Below, piece after piece: positions 1-6,624 of a stretch of 22,882 nucleotides of DNA. The stretch covers positions 1 through 22,882 of the forward strand of contig JAGWAK010000043.1 of assembly GCA_021296435.1 (NCBI GenBank). Reading direction: 5' to 3'. This stretch comes from Acidimicrobiia bacterium. GTDB lineage: Bacteria; Actinomycetota; Acidimicrobiia; Acidimicrobiales; CATQHL01. Position numbers and translations under genes: made by a program. The notes under the pieces are model-generated. The model had not been told where the DNA came from and made no database searches. It saw only the letters and a list, made by a program, of their open reading frames with translations. The first letter of the stretch is position 1, and every line of letters begins with the position of its first letter.

Positions 1-104
1 GGGCCTGCGCGCACGCCCGGAGAGCCCGGTCGCACGCCGCTCGCCTCGTTCAACGCCCAACGCCCGAGGCGCAGTGTCGGCGCCGCGAGGAAGGCCGCCC
101 AGAT
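1..104 (-). other. In-frame continuation of mreD past its stop codon
   Basis: Read on the minus strand in the same frame as mreD, these bases stay open to the window edge. Directly after the TAA they encode IWAAFLAAPTLRLGRWAL, followed by a polar Gly/Pro/Arg-rich tail. That pattern, a final hydrophobic stretch ending in an Arg-Trp-Ala-Leu-type motif, is what I expect at the C-terminus of MreD. The segment therefore looks like the missing end of mreD and not like intergenic DNA or the start of mrdA. Its true end lies outside the window. Confidence 0.6.
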
Positions 105-521
105 TTACACCACCCCGAGAGTCAGTATGAAGCGGTCGTCGAACAGGTGATCCTGGCCGACCACCTCACCGGCGAACACGTAGACGGACAACCCCAGAGC
201 CACGAACGGGGGCACCAACCACCACATCCGCACCGTGTAACCCGTCAGCAGACCGGCGGCCGCGGCAACCACGGCGTAGGCGAAGGCGGCCAGCCCGAGC
301 GGTGTGCCGGCGACAAGGTCGTACAGCAGGCCGGCCACGAAACCGAAACGCAGACCCCGCCACGGGCCCCCCACCAGACCGCCCGCCGCGGCCAGGACCA
401 GCAGCGGTTCGGGGGCGCGGCCGAATATCCGCAGTCCGTCGAGCACCCCCACCTGCAGGACGAAGACGGAGATCAGCACAAGTGCCGACCGGAGCATCGT
501 CTTGATCGTCTCAGCACCCAC
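105..521 (-). CDS. mreD: Rod shape-determining protein MreD, probably truncated
   Basis: MreD is a small polytopic inner-membrane protein that works with MreB, MreC, RodA and PBP2 in lateral wall synthesis. The 138 residues are almost entirely hydrophobic, with about four to five membrane segments (for example residues 12-28, 38-52, 57-90 and 98-120), and contain the typical GLLYDLVAGTPLGL-type loop. The start is GTG at 521, with GGAG six bases upstream; an ATG at 497 is an alternative. It begins 15 bases after mreC stops, so the two are co-transcribed. The family is usually about 160-180 residues. Here a TAA at 105-107 stops translation early, and the expected C-terminal segment continues in frame behind it. 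Gene identity is firm from homology and order; whether the product is functional is uncertain. Confidence 0.85.
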   Translation of the reverse strand: MGAETIKTMLRSALVLISVFVLQVGVLDGLRIFGRAPEPLLVLAAAGGLVGGPWRGLRFGFVAGLLYDLVAGTPLGLAAFAYAVVAAAAGLLTGYTVRMWWLVPPFVALGLSVYVFAGEVVGQDHLFDDRFILTLGVV

Positions 522-536
522 AGCTGGCTCCGACCC

Positions 537-1361
537 TCACAGCCCGCTGTCGTAGAGCAGGATGGTCACGAAGTTCAGCGAATCCAGCGACGCAGCCGGC
601 TGCACGAACAGAACCTGGTTGAGCCCTGGATCCACCGCCACCTCGGCCACCAGGCCGACCGGGACGTCCGGCGGGTACACGCTGCGGTCGATCCCACTGG
701 TCGTGACGAGCATGCCCAGGTGCACAGGGATGGAGACGCCGATCCCTTCACTCACCACGAGCGGCTGGTCACGGCCCGTTCCACGGGCGACGGCGATCGC
801 ATCGGTGCCCACGAGGCGGACGCCCAGCTCGAACTCGGGATCGCTGATGAGCCGGACGCGCGAACGGCCGGGCGAGACGTCCACGACCCTCCCCACCAGC
901 CCGGCGCTGGTCACCGCCGGCATTCCCGCCCGCACCCCAGCCGACGAACCCTTGTCCACGTCCACGGTGAAGTCCGGAAAGTTGCCGAGGTTCCGGACGA
1001 CCCGCGCCGTGGTCGAGGGAATGTCGGTCACGTACTGGATCCCCGCCTCGGCGAGGTAGTCCTGGAGCACCTCGGCGGCGCTGGCGTTCGCCAGATCGCG
1101 GCCCCGCTCCACGTCGAGCTCGTCACGGAGGCGCTCGTTCTCCGCTTTCAGGTCGTCGTAGTCCGTGACGGCCTCCCAGGCGTCGACCACCGGGCGCCCG
1201 GCCCGCTGCGCGCCCGATACCACGGGCCCGAGCGCGCCCTCGGCGGCGTTCTTCGCCTGCTCGAAGGGTTCGACGTTGCGCACGTCGAGGGTGACGAGCG
1301 TGACGGTTATGAGGACCAGGAGGACGAGCGTGAGGCGGGAACGGCCCTGGAGGATGGCCAC
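537..1361 (-). CDS. mreC: Rod shape-determining protein MreC
   Basis: MreC is the periplasmic-facing scaffold of the elongasome; it links MreB filaments to PBP2 and RodA. The 274-residue product has a short cytoplasmic N-terminus, one membrane segment at about residues 10-26, a coiled coil at about 67-90 (the Asp/Leu/Lys/Glu-rich stretch beginning DYDDLKAENERL), and then the double beta-barrel MreC domain with Gly-rich turns such as GMPAVTSAGLVGRV. Length and domain order are normal for the family. The start is GTG at 1361; I see no strong ribosome binding site, although a GGGGAG/CTCCCC-type palindrome lies about 15 bases upstream. It sits between mreB (35 bases upstream) and mreD (15 bases downstream), the classical mreBCD order. 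Confidence 0.95.
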   Translation of the reverse strand: MAILQGRSRLTLVLLVLITVTLVTLDVRNVEPFEQAKNAAEGALGPVVSGAQRAGRPVVDAWEAVTDYDDLKAENERLRDELDVERGRDLANASAAEVLQDYLAEAGIQYVTDIPSTTARVVRNLGNFPDFTVDVDKGSSAGVRAGMPAVTSAGLVGRVVDVSPGRSRVRLISDPEFELGVRLVGTDAIAVARGTGRDQPLVVSEGIGVSIPVHLGMLVTTSGIDRSVYPPDVPVGLVAEVAVDPGLNQVLFVQPAASLDSLNFVTILLYDSGL

Positions 1362-1396
1362 GACTGCGGGGACCGCTCCCCTATGCGATCGGCCGG

Positions 1397-2425
1397 CTAC
1401 TCAGCGACCGGCGAATGCAGCACGCCTCTCAGTAGCGAGTATCCCGACCCGTACGCCACGACGTACTGGGGGTTCTTCACACGGTTGACCTTGATCCCGG
1501 TCTCGGTCGCCAGGCGCTCCGCCAGGCCGATGAGCCGGGAACCCCCACCTGCGAGGTGTATTCCGCTCTCCATGATGTCGGCGGTGAGTTCGGGGGGCGC
1601 GGCATCGAGAGTCGCCTGCACGCTACCGATGATCTCGTTGAGCGGCTCCTCGATCGCCTCGCGCAACTCGGCAGTGTTGACGCCGACGCTCTTCGGCAGT
1701 CCCGTGACCAGGTCACGCCCAGGGACACTCAGGTGAAGCTCCTCATTCAGGGGCCAGGCCGAGGTGTACTTGACTTTCACGTGCTCGGTGGTCTGCTCAC
1801 CCAGACCGAGGCTGTATTCCTTGCGGATGTAGTCGCTGATGGTCTGATCGAAGTCGTCACCCGCCACACGGATCGAACGGCTCACCACGATGCCGCCGAG
1901 CGAGATGACGGCGATCTCCGTGGTCCCGCCGCCGACGTCCACGATCATGCTCCCGGAGGGTTGCTGCACGGCGATGCCGGCTCCGATGGCGGCCGCCATC
2001 GGCTCCTCGATGATGAAGACGGGTCGGCGGGCGCCGGCGAACTCGGCGACCTCCTGGACCGCCCGCTGCTCCACCGGGGTGATGCCCGACGGCACGCAGA
2101 TGACCATGCGCGGCTTGGTGAAGCGGTTGCTGTGGACCTGCTGGATGAAGTACCGCAGCATCTTCTCGCACACGCCGAAATCGGCGATGACACCCTCTCT
2201 CAGGGGGCGCACCGTGCGGATGTTGGCCGGCGTGCGGCCGATCATCTCCTTGGCGTTGCGGCCGACCGCCAGGAGGCGGTCCGTACGGGCGTCGAGCGCC
2301 GCCACGCTGGGTTCCTCGAGCACGATGCCCTCGCCGCGCACGTACACGATGGTCGTGGCGGTTCCCAGGTCCACGGCGATGCCCCGGCCGACGGAACTGC
2401 TGATGTTGTTGGGCACTCGTGGCAT
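1397..2425 (-). CDS. mreB: Actin-like rod shape protein MreB
   Basis: MreB is the bacterial actin homologue that forms membrane-associated filaments and directs lateral peptidoglycan insertion. All actin-fold nucleotide motifs are visible in the 342-residue product: phosphate-1 loop GIAVDLGTATT (residues 15-25), phosphate-2 loop IVDVGGGTTEIAVIS in the middle, and the adenosine loop HLAGGGSRLIGL near the C-terminus. Length matches the family (about 335-350). The start is ATG at 2425. It is the first gene of mreBCD, and a plausible promoter lies 66-94 bases upstream. Its presence suggests a rod-shaped cell. I see no intein, frameshift or missing motif. Confidence 0.97.
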   Translation of the reverse strand: MPRVPNNISSSVGRGIAVDLGTATTIVYVRGEGIVLEEPSVAALDARTDRLLAVGRNAKEMIGRTPANIRTVRPLREGVIADFGVCEKMLRYFIQQVHSNRFTKPRMVICVPSGITPVEQRAVQEVAEFAGARRPVFIIEEPMAAAIGAGIAVQQPSGSMIVDVGGGTTEIAVISLGGIVVSRSIRVAGDDFDQTISDYIRKEYSLGLGEQTTEHVKVKYTSAWPLNEELHLSVPGRDLVTGLPKSVGVNTAELREAIEEPLNEIIGSVQATLDAAPPELTADIMESGIHLAGGGSRLIGLAERLATETGIKVNRVKNPQYVVAYGSGYSLLRGVLHSPVAE

Positions 2426-2490
2426 GGTCGCTAGTCAGAATCCGTTCGGAGCTTGTTGGAGCGTACTGGAGCGGGCTGGCGTTCTCCGGC

Positions 2491-2519
2491 AGGATATTCC
2501 CCCGCCGGGGGACAACCAA
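2491..2519 (-). promoter_or_regulatory. Candidate sigma-70-type promoter for mreBCD
   Basis: On the minus strand a -35-like TTGGTT (complement of 2514-2519) and a -10-like TATCCT (complement of 2491-2496) are separated by exactly 17 bases. The spacer contains the palindrome CCCCCGGCGGGGG-type block at about 2498-2511. This would start transcription near 2484 and give an mreB leader of about 60 bases. It lies in the only AT-enriched stretch between the tRNA cluster and mreB. Motif match alone; no experimental support. Confidence 0.4.
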
Positions 2520-2548
2520 ATAGCGCCAACTTGCTGGGCTTTCTCGGG

Positions 2549-2622
2549 TGGGCCGTGAGGGACTTGAACCCCCGACCCCTTGCGCGTCATGCAAGTGCTC
2601 TTGCCAGCTGAGCTAACGGCCC
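2549..2622 (-). tRNA. tRNA-Val (anticodon GAC)
   Basis: A 74-base cloverleaf folds on the minus strand. The acceptor GGGCCGT pairs perfectly with ACGGCCC, and the discriminator is A. The D arm is GCTC/GAGC. The anticodon stem CTTGC/GCAAG encloses loop ATGACGC, which gives anticodon GAC (Val). The T arm is GGGGG-TTCAAGT-CCCTC. No 3' CCA is encoded. It is the last of three tRNAs read in the order Gly, Cys, Val, an order I associate with many actinobacteria. Confidence 0.95.
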
Positions 2623-2680
2623 CGGCGGCAGGTTATCGCGCCCGTGGCGCCGCGGTCTCGGCGTCGGTAGTGCGCTCCGG

Positions 2681-2755
2681 AGCATCGGGCGGGATTCGAA
2701 CCCGCGATAAGACGGCTTTGCAGGCCGCTCCCTTCGTCCGCTCGGGCACCGATGC
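2681..2755 (-). tRNA. tRNA-Cys (anticodon GCA)
   Basis: A 75-base cloverleaf on the minus strand. The acceptor GCATCGG pairs with CCGATGC, with discriminator U73, the identity base expected for tRNA-Cys. The D arm is CCC/GGG. The anticodon stem GCGGC/GCCGT encloses loop CTGCAAA, giving anticodon GCA. The T arm is GCGGG-TTCGAAT-CCCGC. No CCA is encoded. It lies 41 bases downstream of tRNA-Gly and 58 bases upstream of tRNA-Val in the direction of transcription. Confidence 0.95.
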
Positions 2756-2796
2756 AGTTGTGTGGCCCGCGGGGACTCGCCCCCGGCGAGCCTGCG

Positions 2797-2869
2797 AGCG
2801 GGCGACCGGGCTCGAACCGGCGACCTTCACCTTGGCAAGGTGGCGCTCTACCAACTGAGCTACGCCGGG
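2797..2869 (-). tRNA. tRNA-Gly (anticodon GCC) with mismatched acceptor stem
   Basis: The minus strand shows a clear tRNA-Gly body of 73 bases: T8-A9, D stem GCTC/GAGC, anticodon loop TTGCCAA (GCC), variable AGGTC, T arm GCCGG-TTCGAGC-CCGGT, 3' acceptor strand CGCCCGC and discriminator U. The 5' acceptor strand, however, reads CCCGGCG where pairing needs GCGGGCG, so positions 1:72 and 3:70 are C-C mismatches. C27-A43 is also unpaired. No CCA is encoded. It begins 12 bases after the metX stop and is the first of the Gly-Cys-Val cluster. The identity is clear, but function is doubtful unless the sequence contains an error. Confidence 0.75.
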
Positions 2870-2880
2870 CACCATCTCCG

Positions 2881-4092
2881 TCAGCCGGTCCCCGGCGCCG
2901 CGTAATCCTTCTCCACGGACTCGAGGAACTCGGCCAGAGCGGCCGAAACGGCCCTCGTCTCCACCAGGAAGCCGTCATGACCGTGGGGACTTTCCAGGAA
3001 CACGTAGCGGCAGTCCCCGTCGGCGGTCACGAGGAGGTCGCGCAGCTCGGTCTGCTGCCGCGGGGGGTACAGCGCGTCGGAACTGATCGAGACGGTCAGC
3101 ACCGGCACACCGATCCGCGCCACCGCCCGCTGCAGGCCACCGCGGCCGCGACCGATGTCGTGGGTGTCCATGGCCTTGTTCAACAAGAGGTACGAGTTGG
3201 CGTCGAAGCGCCGCACCAGCTTCTCGCCGTGGTAGTCCAGGTAGCCCTCAACCCCGAAGCGGTCCCACAGCCCGAACTGCTCGTTGGGCCGCACGAGCGA
3301 CCGGCCGAAGCGCTCGGCGAAGAGCTCGTCGCTCCGATAGGTGATCTGCGCCACAGCCCGGGCGAGCGCCAAACCCTCGTGGGGTCCGTCGCCGGGCGCG
3401 GCGCCGTAGTACTCGCCGCCGCGCCAGCGGGGATCCAAGGCGATGGCGGCCCGCCCGACGGCGCTCCAGGCGATCTGCCACGGACTCGCCGAGCATCCGA
3501 CCGCCAGCGGTGCGATGGATCGCACCCGCGCCGGGTACATCGCACCCCACTCGAGGGCCTGCATCCCGCCCATGGAGCCGCCGACGACGCAGAGCCACCG
3601 CTTCACGCCGAGGTGGTCGGCCAGGCGCGCCTGCGTGCGCACCATGTCGCGGATCGTGACCGGGGGGAACGACGCCGCCCAGCGCCGTCCCGTCGCCGGA
3701 TTCACCGACGCGGGACCGGTCGATCCCTGGCAGCCGCCCAGCACGTTTGCACACACCACGAAGTACCGGTTCACGTCGATGGCCTCGCCGGGACCCACGA
3801 CCCCCTGCCACCAGCCGCGCTTGGAGAGGTGCGGGTCGTAGGCGTGGGCGTCGCCGGTGAGGGCGTGGCAGAGCAGCACCGCGTTGGAGCCGTCGCTGTC
3901 CAGGGTCCCCCAGGTCTCATACGCGATCGTCACGCTGTCCAGGGAGTCGCCGCTCTCCAGGACGAAGGGACGTTTGGTGTCCAGGGTGAAGAACCGTCGA
4001 TCTCCCGCGGGATCACCCTCCTGCCAGGCGCCGGAGGCAGGCAACCCGGCGGCCAGGCGCGGGGGACGGGCGGCGCCGGAGTCCTCAGACAT
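2881..4092 (-). CDS. metX: Homoserine O-acetyltransferase MetX
   Basis: MetX transfers acetyl from acetyl-CoA to the hydroxyl of L-homoserine, the committing step of methionine synthesis by the O-acetyl route (cytoplasmic alpha/beta hydrolase). The 403-residue product shows the nucleophile elbow GGSMGG with Ser173, an Asp in SSDALYPP (Asp339) and the catalytic His in SPHGHDGF (His372). The early ALTGDAHA and CANVLGGCQGSTGP blocks are characteristic of MetX. Some relatives use succinyl-CoA, and I cannot separate acyl specificity with certainty. The first codon is ATG at 4092, which overlaps the end of the upstream cyclase gene by 8 bases and suggests translational coupling. tRNA-Gly follows 12 bases after the stop, so the tRNAs may be processed from the metX transcript. 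Confidence 0.95.
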   Translation of the reverse strand: MSEDSGAARPPRLAAGLPASGAWQEGDPAGDRRFFTLDTKRPFVLESGDSLDSVTIAYETWGTLDSDGSNAVLLCHALTGDAHAYDPHLSKRGWWQGVVGPGEAIDVNRYFVVCANVLGGCQGSTGPASVNPATGRRWAASFPPVTIRDMVRTQARLADHLGVKRWLCVVGGSMGGMQALEWGAMYPARVRSIAPLAVGCSASPWQIAWSAVGRAAIALDPRWRGGEYYGAAPGDGPHEGLALARAVAQITYRSDELFAERFGRSLVRPNEQFGLWDRFGVEGYLDYHGEKLVRRFDANSYLLLNKAMDTHDIGRGRGGLQRAVARIGVPVLTVSISSDALYPPRQQTELRDLLVTADGDCRYVFLESPHGHDGFLVETRAVSAALAEFLESVEKDYAAPGTG

Positions 4093-4633
4093 CGGCCCAC
4101 GGCTCCGGGTCGGCTTCGCGCAGCAGCACCACGTCCACGCTTTCAGTAAACCCGGGAATCGCCAGGAACCCGATGGAGTCGGCCTCGGTGTTCACCATGA
4201 GGTTCGAGACCATGGCCGCCGGAGCCAGCAATTGGCCGGGTTGCGCCAGATCACACAGGTGCGCGGCGAGGTTCACCGCGTTCCCGATGTAGTCGTCGCC
4301 CTCGAAGAGAATGACCGGCCCTGCGGCGATACCCGCACGCAGCGGCAGCACGTCCTGTGTGGCCACGACATTCTGGAGATGCACGACCGCCTCCACCAGC
4401 GGCTCGTTCTCGACGCCGACCAGCATGGCCCCGTCCCCGAGCCACTTGGCGATACGGACGCCATGGCTGGCGACCACGGCACGCACGACGGCGCGGAACT
4501 CGGCCAGCAGAGCCACCGCGTGGCGATCGCCGTGGTCGTCGGTGTAACGCGTGAAGTTGCAGAGATCCACGAAGGCGAATCCCCGCTCGACGCGTGCCGG
4601 GCTGATCCCCGCGACCAGCGCCGACTCGTCCAT
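4085..4633 (-). CDS. Small cytosolic class III adenylate/guanylate cyclase domain protein
   Basis: The gene encodes a single class III nucleotidyl cyclase homology domain (182 residues), with no membrane segment or extra signalling domain. Visible catalytic positions are the first metal Asp in FVDLCNFT (Asp23), Lys63 and the second metal Asp67 in KWLGDG, Asp114 in DDYIGNAVN (with Lys63 suggestive of ATP preference), and transition-state Asn121. The transition-state Arg that normally sits four residues after this Asn (N-x-A-A-R) is His125, which may lower or alter activity. I chose ATG 4633, four bases after the lgt stop; an upstream ATG at 4705 would only add 24 residues of out-of-frame lgt tail. 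It lies between lgt and metX and overlaps metX by 8 bases. The domain is certain; the product (cAMP or cGMP) and the trigger are unknown. Confidence 0.85.
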   Translation of the reverse strand: MDESALVAGISPARVERGFAFVDLCNFTRYTDDHGDRHAVALLAEFRAVVRAVVASHGVRIAKWLGDGAMLVGVENEPLVEAVVHLQNVVATQDVLPLRAGIAAGPVILFEGDDYIGNAVNLAAHLCDLAQPGQLLAPAAMVSNLMVNTEADSIGFLAIPGFTESVDVVLLREADPEPWADV

Positions 4634-4637
4634 GTGT

Positions 4638-5609
4638 TCAGGCCGGGGAGCTACCGGCAGTCGACTCGTCCGCGGCGAGCGAGGTCTGCTCGTCGCTGCC
4701 GGCATCCCCCTCGGAATCGTCGCTCGACGGTTCCTCCGACGCGCCCGGCTCCGGATCCTGGTCCTCGCCCGGCGCGGCGTCCTCCCCGCCGACCGGCGCC
4801 GCCGGCTCCAGCGAGGCCTCGGCGCGCCGCCGGCGCGGCGTCACCAGCAGCAGGAACAGGCCGCTCAGGACCAGCACGCCGCCCATGACCCAGATGTTCA
4901 CCCGAACATCCAGCAGCAGGCTGGCGGGATCCACGCGCAGCGCCTCAATCCACAAGCGCCCGGCCGCGTAGGAGAACAGGTAGAGCACGATCAGGTGGCC
5001 TCTCGGCAGCCTGCCGCGCACGGCGACACGCCACACAAGCCCGAAGACCAGCATGTTCCAGACCATCTCGTAGGCGAAGGTGGGGTGGAACGTCTCGGCG
5101 TCCAGGTACTCCAGCGGGCGGTGCTCCCGGTCGATCTCCAGACCCCACGGCAGATCGGTCGGCCGCCCGAATAGTTCCTGGTTGAACCAGTTCCCGAGCC
5201 GGCCGACGAACTGCCCGACGGGAAATCCCACGGCGGCGGTGTCGAGCACCGAGCGCAACGGCAAGCGGCGCAGCCGGATGACGATGAGGCCGCCGAGAAC
5301 CGCTCCCAGGATCCCTCCCGGGATGCCGAGTCCGCCTTCCCAGATCTTCACCACGTCCACCCAGCGGCCCTGGTAGCTCTTCCAGTCGGTCAGCACGTGG
5401 TAGGCGCGGGCGCCGATGAGCCCAAGGGGAACGCCCACGGTGGCGACCTGAACCGCCCATTCCGGGTTGAGACCGCGACGCTGCAGCAGGCGGGCGCCGG
5501 CGTACACGCCGGCGATCACGCCCAGCGCCACCATGAGCCCGTAGAGGCGAAGGTTGAGGGGCCCGAGGGAAAGCGTGCCCACGTCGGGGCTCGGGATGGA
5601 CGCAATCAA
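4638..5609 (-). CDS. lgt: Prolipoprotein diacylglyceryl transferase Lgt
   Basis: Lgt transfers diacylglyceryl from phosphatidylglycerol to the lipobox Cys of prolipoproteins, the first step of lipoprotein maturation at the membrane. The 323-residue product has about seven membrane segments and the Lgt signature GRLGNWFNQELFGRPT, plus a conserved His in GARAYHVLTDW and the AGRLWIEALR motif. I chose TTG at 5609 because GGAGAG lies five bases upstream and translation then begins IASIPSPDVGTLSLGP, the usual actinobacterial Lgt N-terminus; the longer open frame to 5660 adds unrelated residues. After the last membrane segment comes a tail of about 65 residues rich in Glu, Asp, Ser, Pro and Ala, probably disordered and cytoplasmic. 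It is the first gene of the lgt-cyclase-metX unit and divergent from gpgS. Confidence 0.95.
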   Translation of the reverse strand: MIASIPSPDVGTLSLGPLNLRLYGLMVALGVIAGVYAGARLLQRRGLNPEWAVQVATVGVPLGLIGARAYHVLTDWKSYQGRWVDVVKIWEGGLGIPGGILGAVLGGLIVIRLRRLPLRSVLDTAAVGFPVGQFVGRLGNWFNQELFGRPTDLPWGLEIDREHRPLEYLDAETFHPTFAYEMVWNMLVFGLVWRVAVRGRLPRGHLIVLYLFSYAAGRLWIEALRVDPASLLLDVRVNIWVMGGVLVLSGLFLLLVTPRRRRAEASLEPAAPVGGEDAAPGEDQDPEPGASEEPSSDDSEGDAGSDEQTSLAADESTAGSSPA

Positions 5610-5714
5610 GTGGACTCTCCGATGCAGGATTCGCCGACCGGCGGCTGCTCCCGCCCGCAACGCGCGCCGCCACCGGCGAGTTTAGCGGGGTGCCGCCGGG
5701 CCACCGGGCACGGT

Positions 5715-5727
5715 TATCGTTCCTGCG
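5715..5727 (+). promoter_or_regulatory. Possible -10 element for leaderless gpgS transcript
   Basis: TATCGT (5715-5720) fits the TANNNT form of an actinobacterial -10 box and ends seven bases before the GTG start of gpgS. There is no Shine-Dalgarno sequence between them. This spacing is what a leaderless mRNA would show. I see no convincing -35 element. Confidence 0.3.
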
Positions 5728-6609
5728 GTGTCTCCCGCATCGACCGCCGGCCGGCTCGCCGAGCGCAAGGGGAACCGCACCATCGCCGTCTGCCTGCCGG
5801 CCCTGAACGAGGAGTCCACCGTCGGGGCGATCTGCGCCGAGGTGCGCCGCACGCTCATGCCTCCCGCCGCCGGGCTCGTGGACGACCTGCTGGTCGTGGA
5901 CGACAACTCCACGGACCGCACCGGCGAGATGGCCACCGCCGCCGGCGCCAGGGTCGTGCCCACCGCCGAGGTGCTCCCGGAGGCGGGCCCGGGATTCGGC
6001 AAGGGGAACGCCCTCTGGAAGAGCGTGGCCGCCACCACAGCCGACCTGATCGTGTGGTGTGACGCCGACCTCAGGAGCTTCGAGGCCAACTACGTGACGG
6101 CCCTGGTGGAGCCGCTGCTGGCCGACGAGCGCGTGGTGCTCGTGAAGGGCTACTACGAGCGGCTGCTGGACGGCCGGACGGGCGGCGGGCGGACCACCGA
6201 GCTGATGGCGCGCCCGCTGCTGGCGCAGTTCTTCCCCGAGTTGGCGCACCTGCGTCAACCACTTGGCGGCGAGTACGCCGTCCGGCGCCAGGCCGTCGAG
6301 CAGGTGCCGTTCGTGCAGGGTTGGGGCGTGGAGGTGGGGCTCCTGATCGATCTGTCGCGCCGCTTCGGGCCTGATCGCATCGCCGAGGCCGACCTGGGGG
6401 TGCGCCGCCACCGCAACAGGCCTCTGGAGGAGTTGGGCCCGCAGGCGCTGGCGATCCTCCAGACCGTGATGCAGCGCTCCGGCGTCAGCCCGCCGTCGGC
6501 CGGCGACGGCTGGAGCGCCCGGCTCCGCATTCCCGGCGTCGAGACGCAGGAGGTCTCGCTGGGGGAGCGGCCCCCGCTCAGCGACCTCCGCGGCCGGGGA
6601 CCGGGCTAG
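5728..6609 (+). CDS. gpgS: Glucosyl-3-phosphoglycerate synthase-like glycosyltransferase
   Basis: This is a GT-A fold glycosyltransferase of the GT81/GT2-like type. GpgS joins glucose from an NDP-glucose donor to 3-phosphoglycerate, the first step towards glucosylglycerate and, in mycobacteria, methylglucose lipopolysaccharide. In the 293 residues I see PALNEESTVG (24-33) and VVDDNSTDRT (56-65) for nucleotide binding, GKGNALWKS (91-99), the metal motif CDAD (111-114), and the acceptor-side blocks PLGGEYAVRR and GWGVEVGLLID typical of GpgS. It is slightly shorter than the roughly 320-residue mycobacterial enzyme. The start is GTG at 5728, without a clear Shine-Dalgarno sequence. It converges on the alcohol dehydrogenase, leaving 15 bases between the stops. 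The family call is strong; substrate specificity is inferred. Confidence 0.85.
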   Translation: MSPASTAGRLAERKGNRTIAVCLPALNEESTVGAICAEVRRTLMPPAAGLVDDLLVVDDNSTDRTGEMATAAGARVVPTAEVLPEAGPGFGKGNALWKSVAATTADLIVWCDADLRSFEANYVTALVEPLLADERVVLVKGYYERLLDGRTGGGRTTELMARPLLAQFFPELAHLRQPLGGEYAVRRQAVEQVPFVQGWGVEVGLLIDLSRRFGPDRIAEADLGVRRHRNRPLEELGPQALAILQTVMQRSGVSPPSAGDGWSARLRIPGVETQEVSLGERPPLSDLRGRGPG

Positions 6610-6624
6610 CGATCCGGGCGCTGC

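Noticed and set aside
147..1736. Long plus-strand open frame (529 codons) opposite mreC/mreD
   Set aside because: It is antisense to well-supported mre genes, and its composition (His/Arg/Gly/Glu-rich, no motif) is that of a high-GC shadow frame.
4945..6411. Minus-strand 488-codon frame over lgt and opposite gpgS
   Set aside because: It runs out of frame through lgt and antisense to gpgS, and shows no domain.
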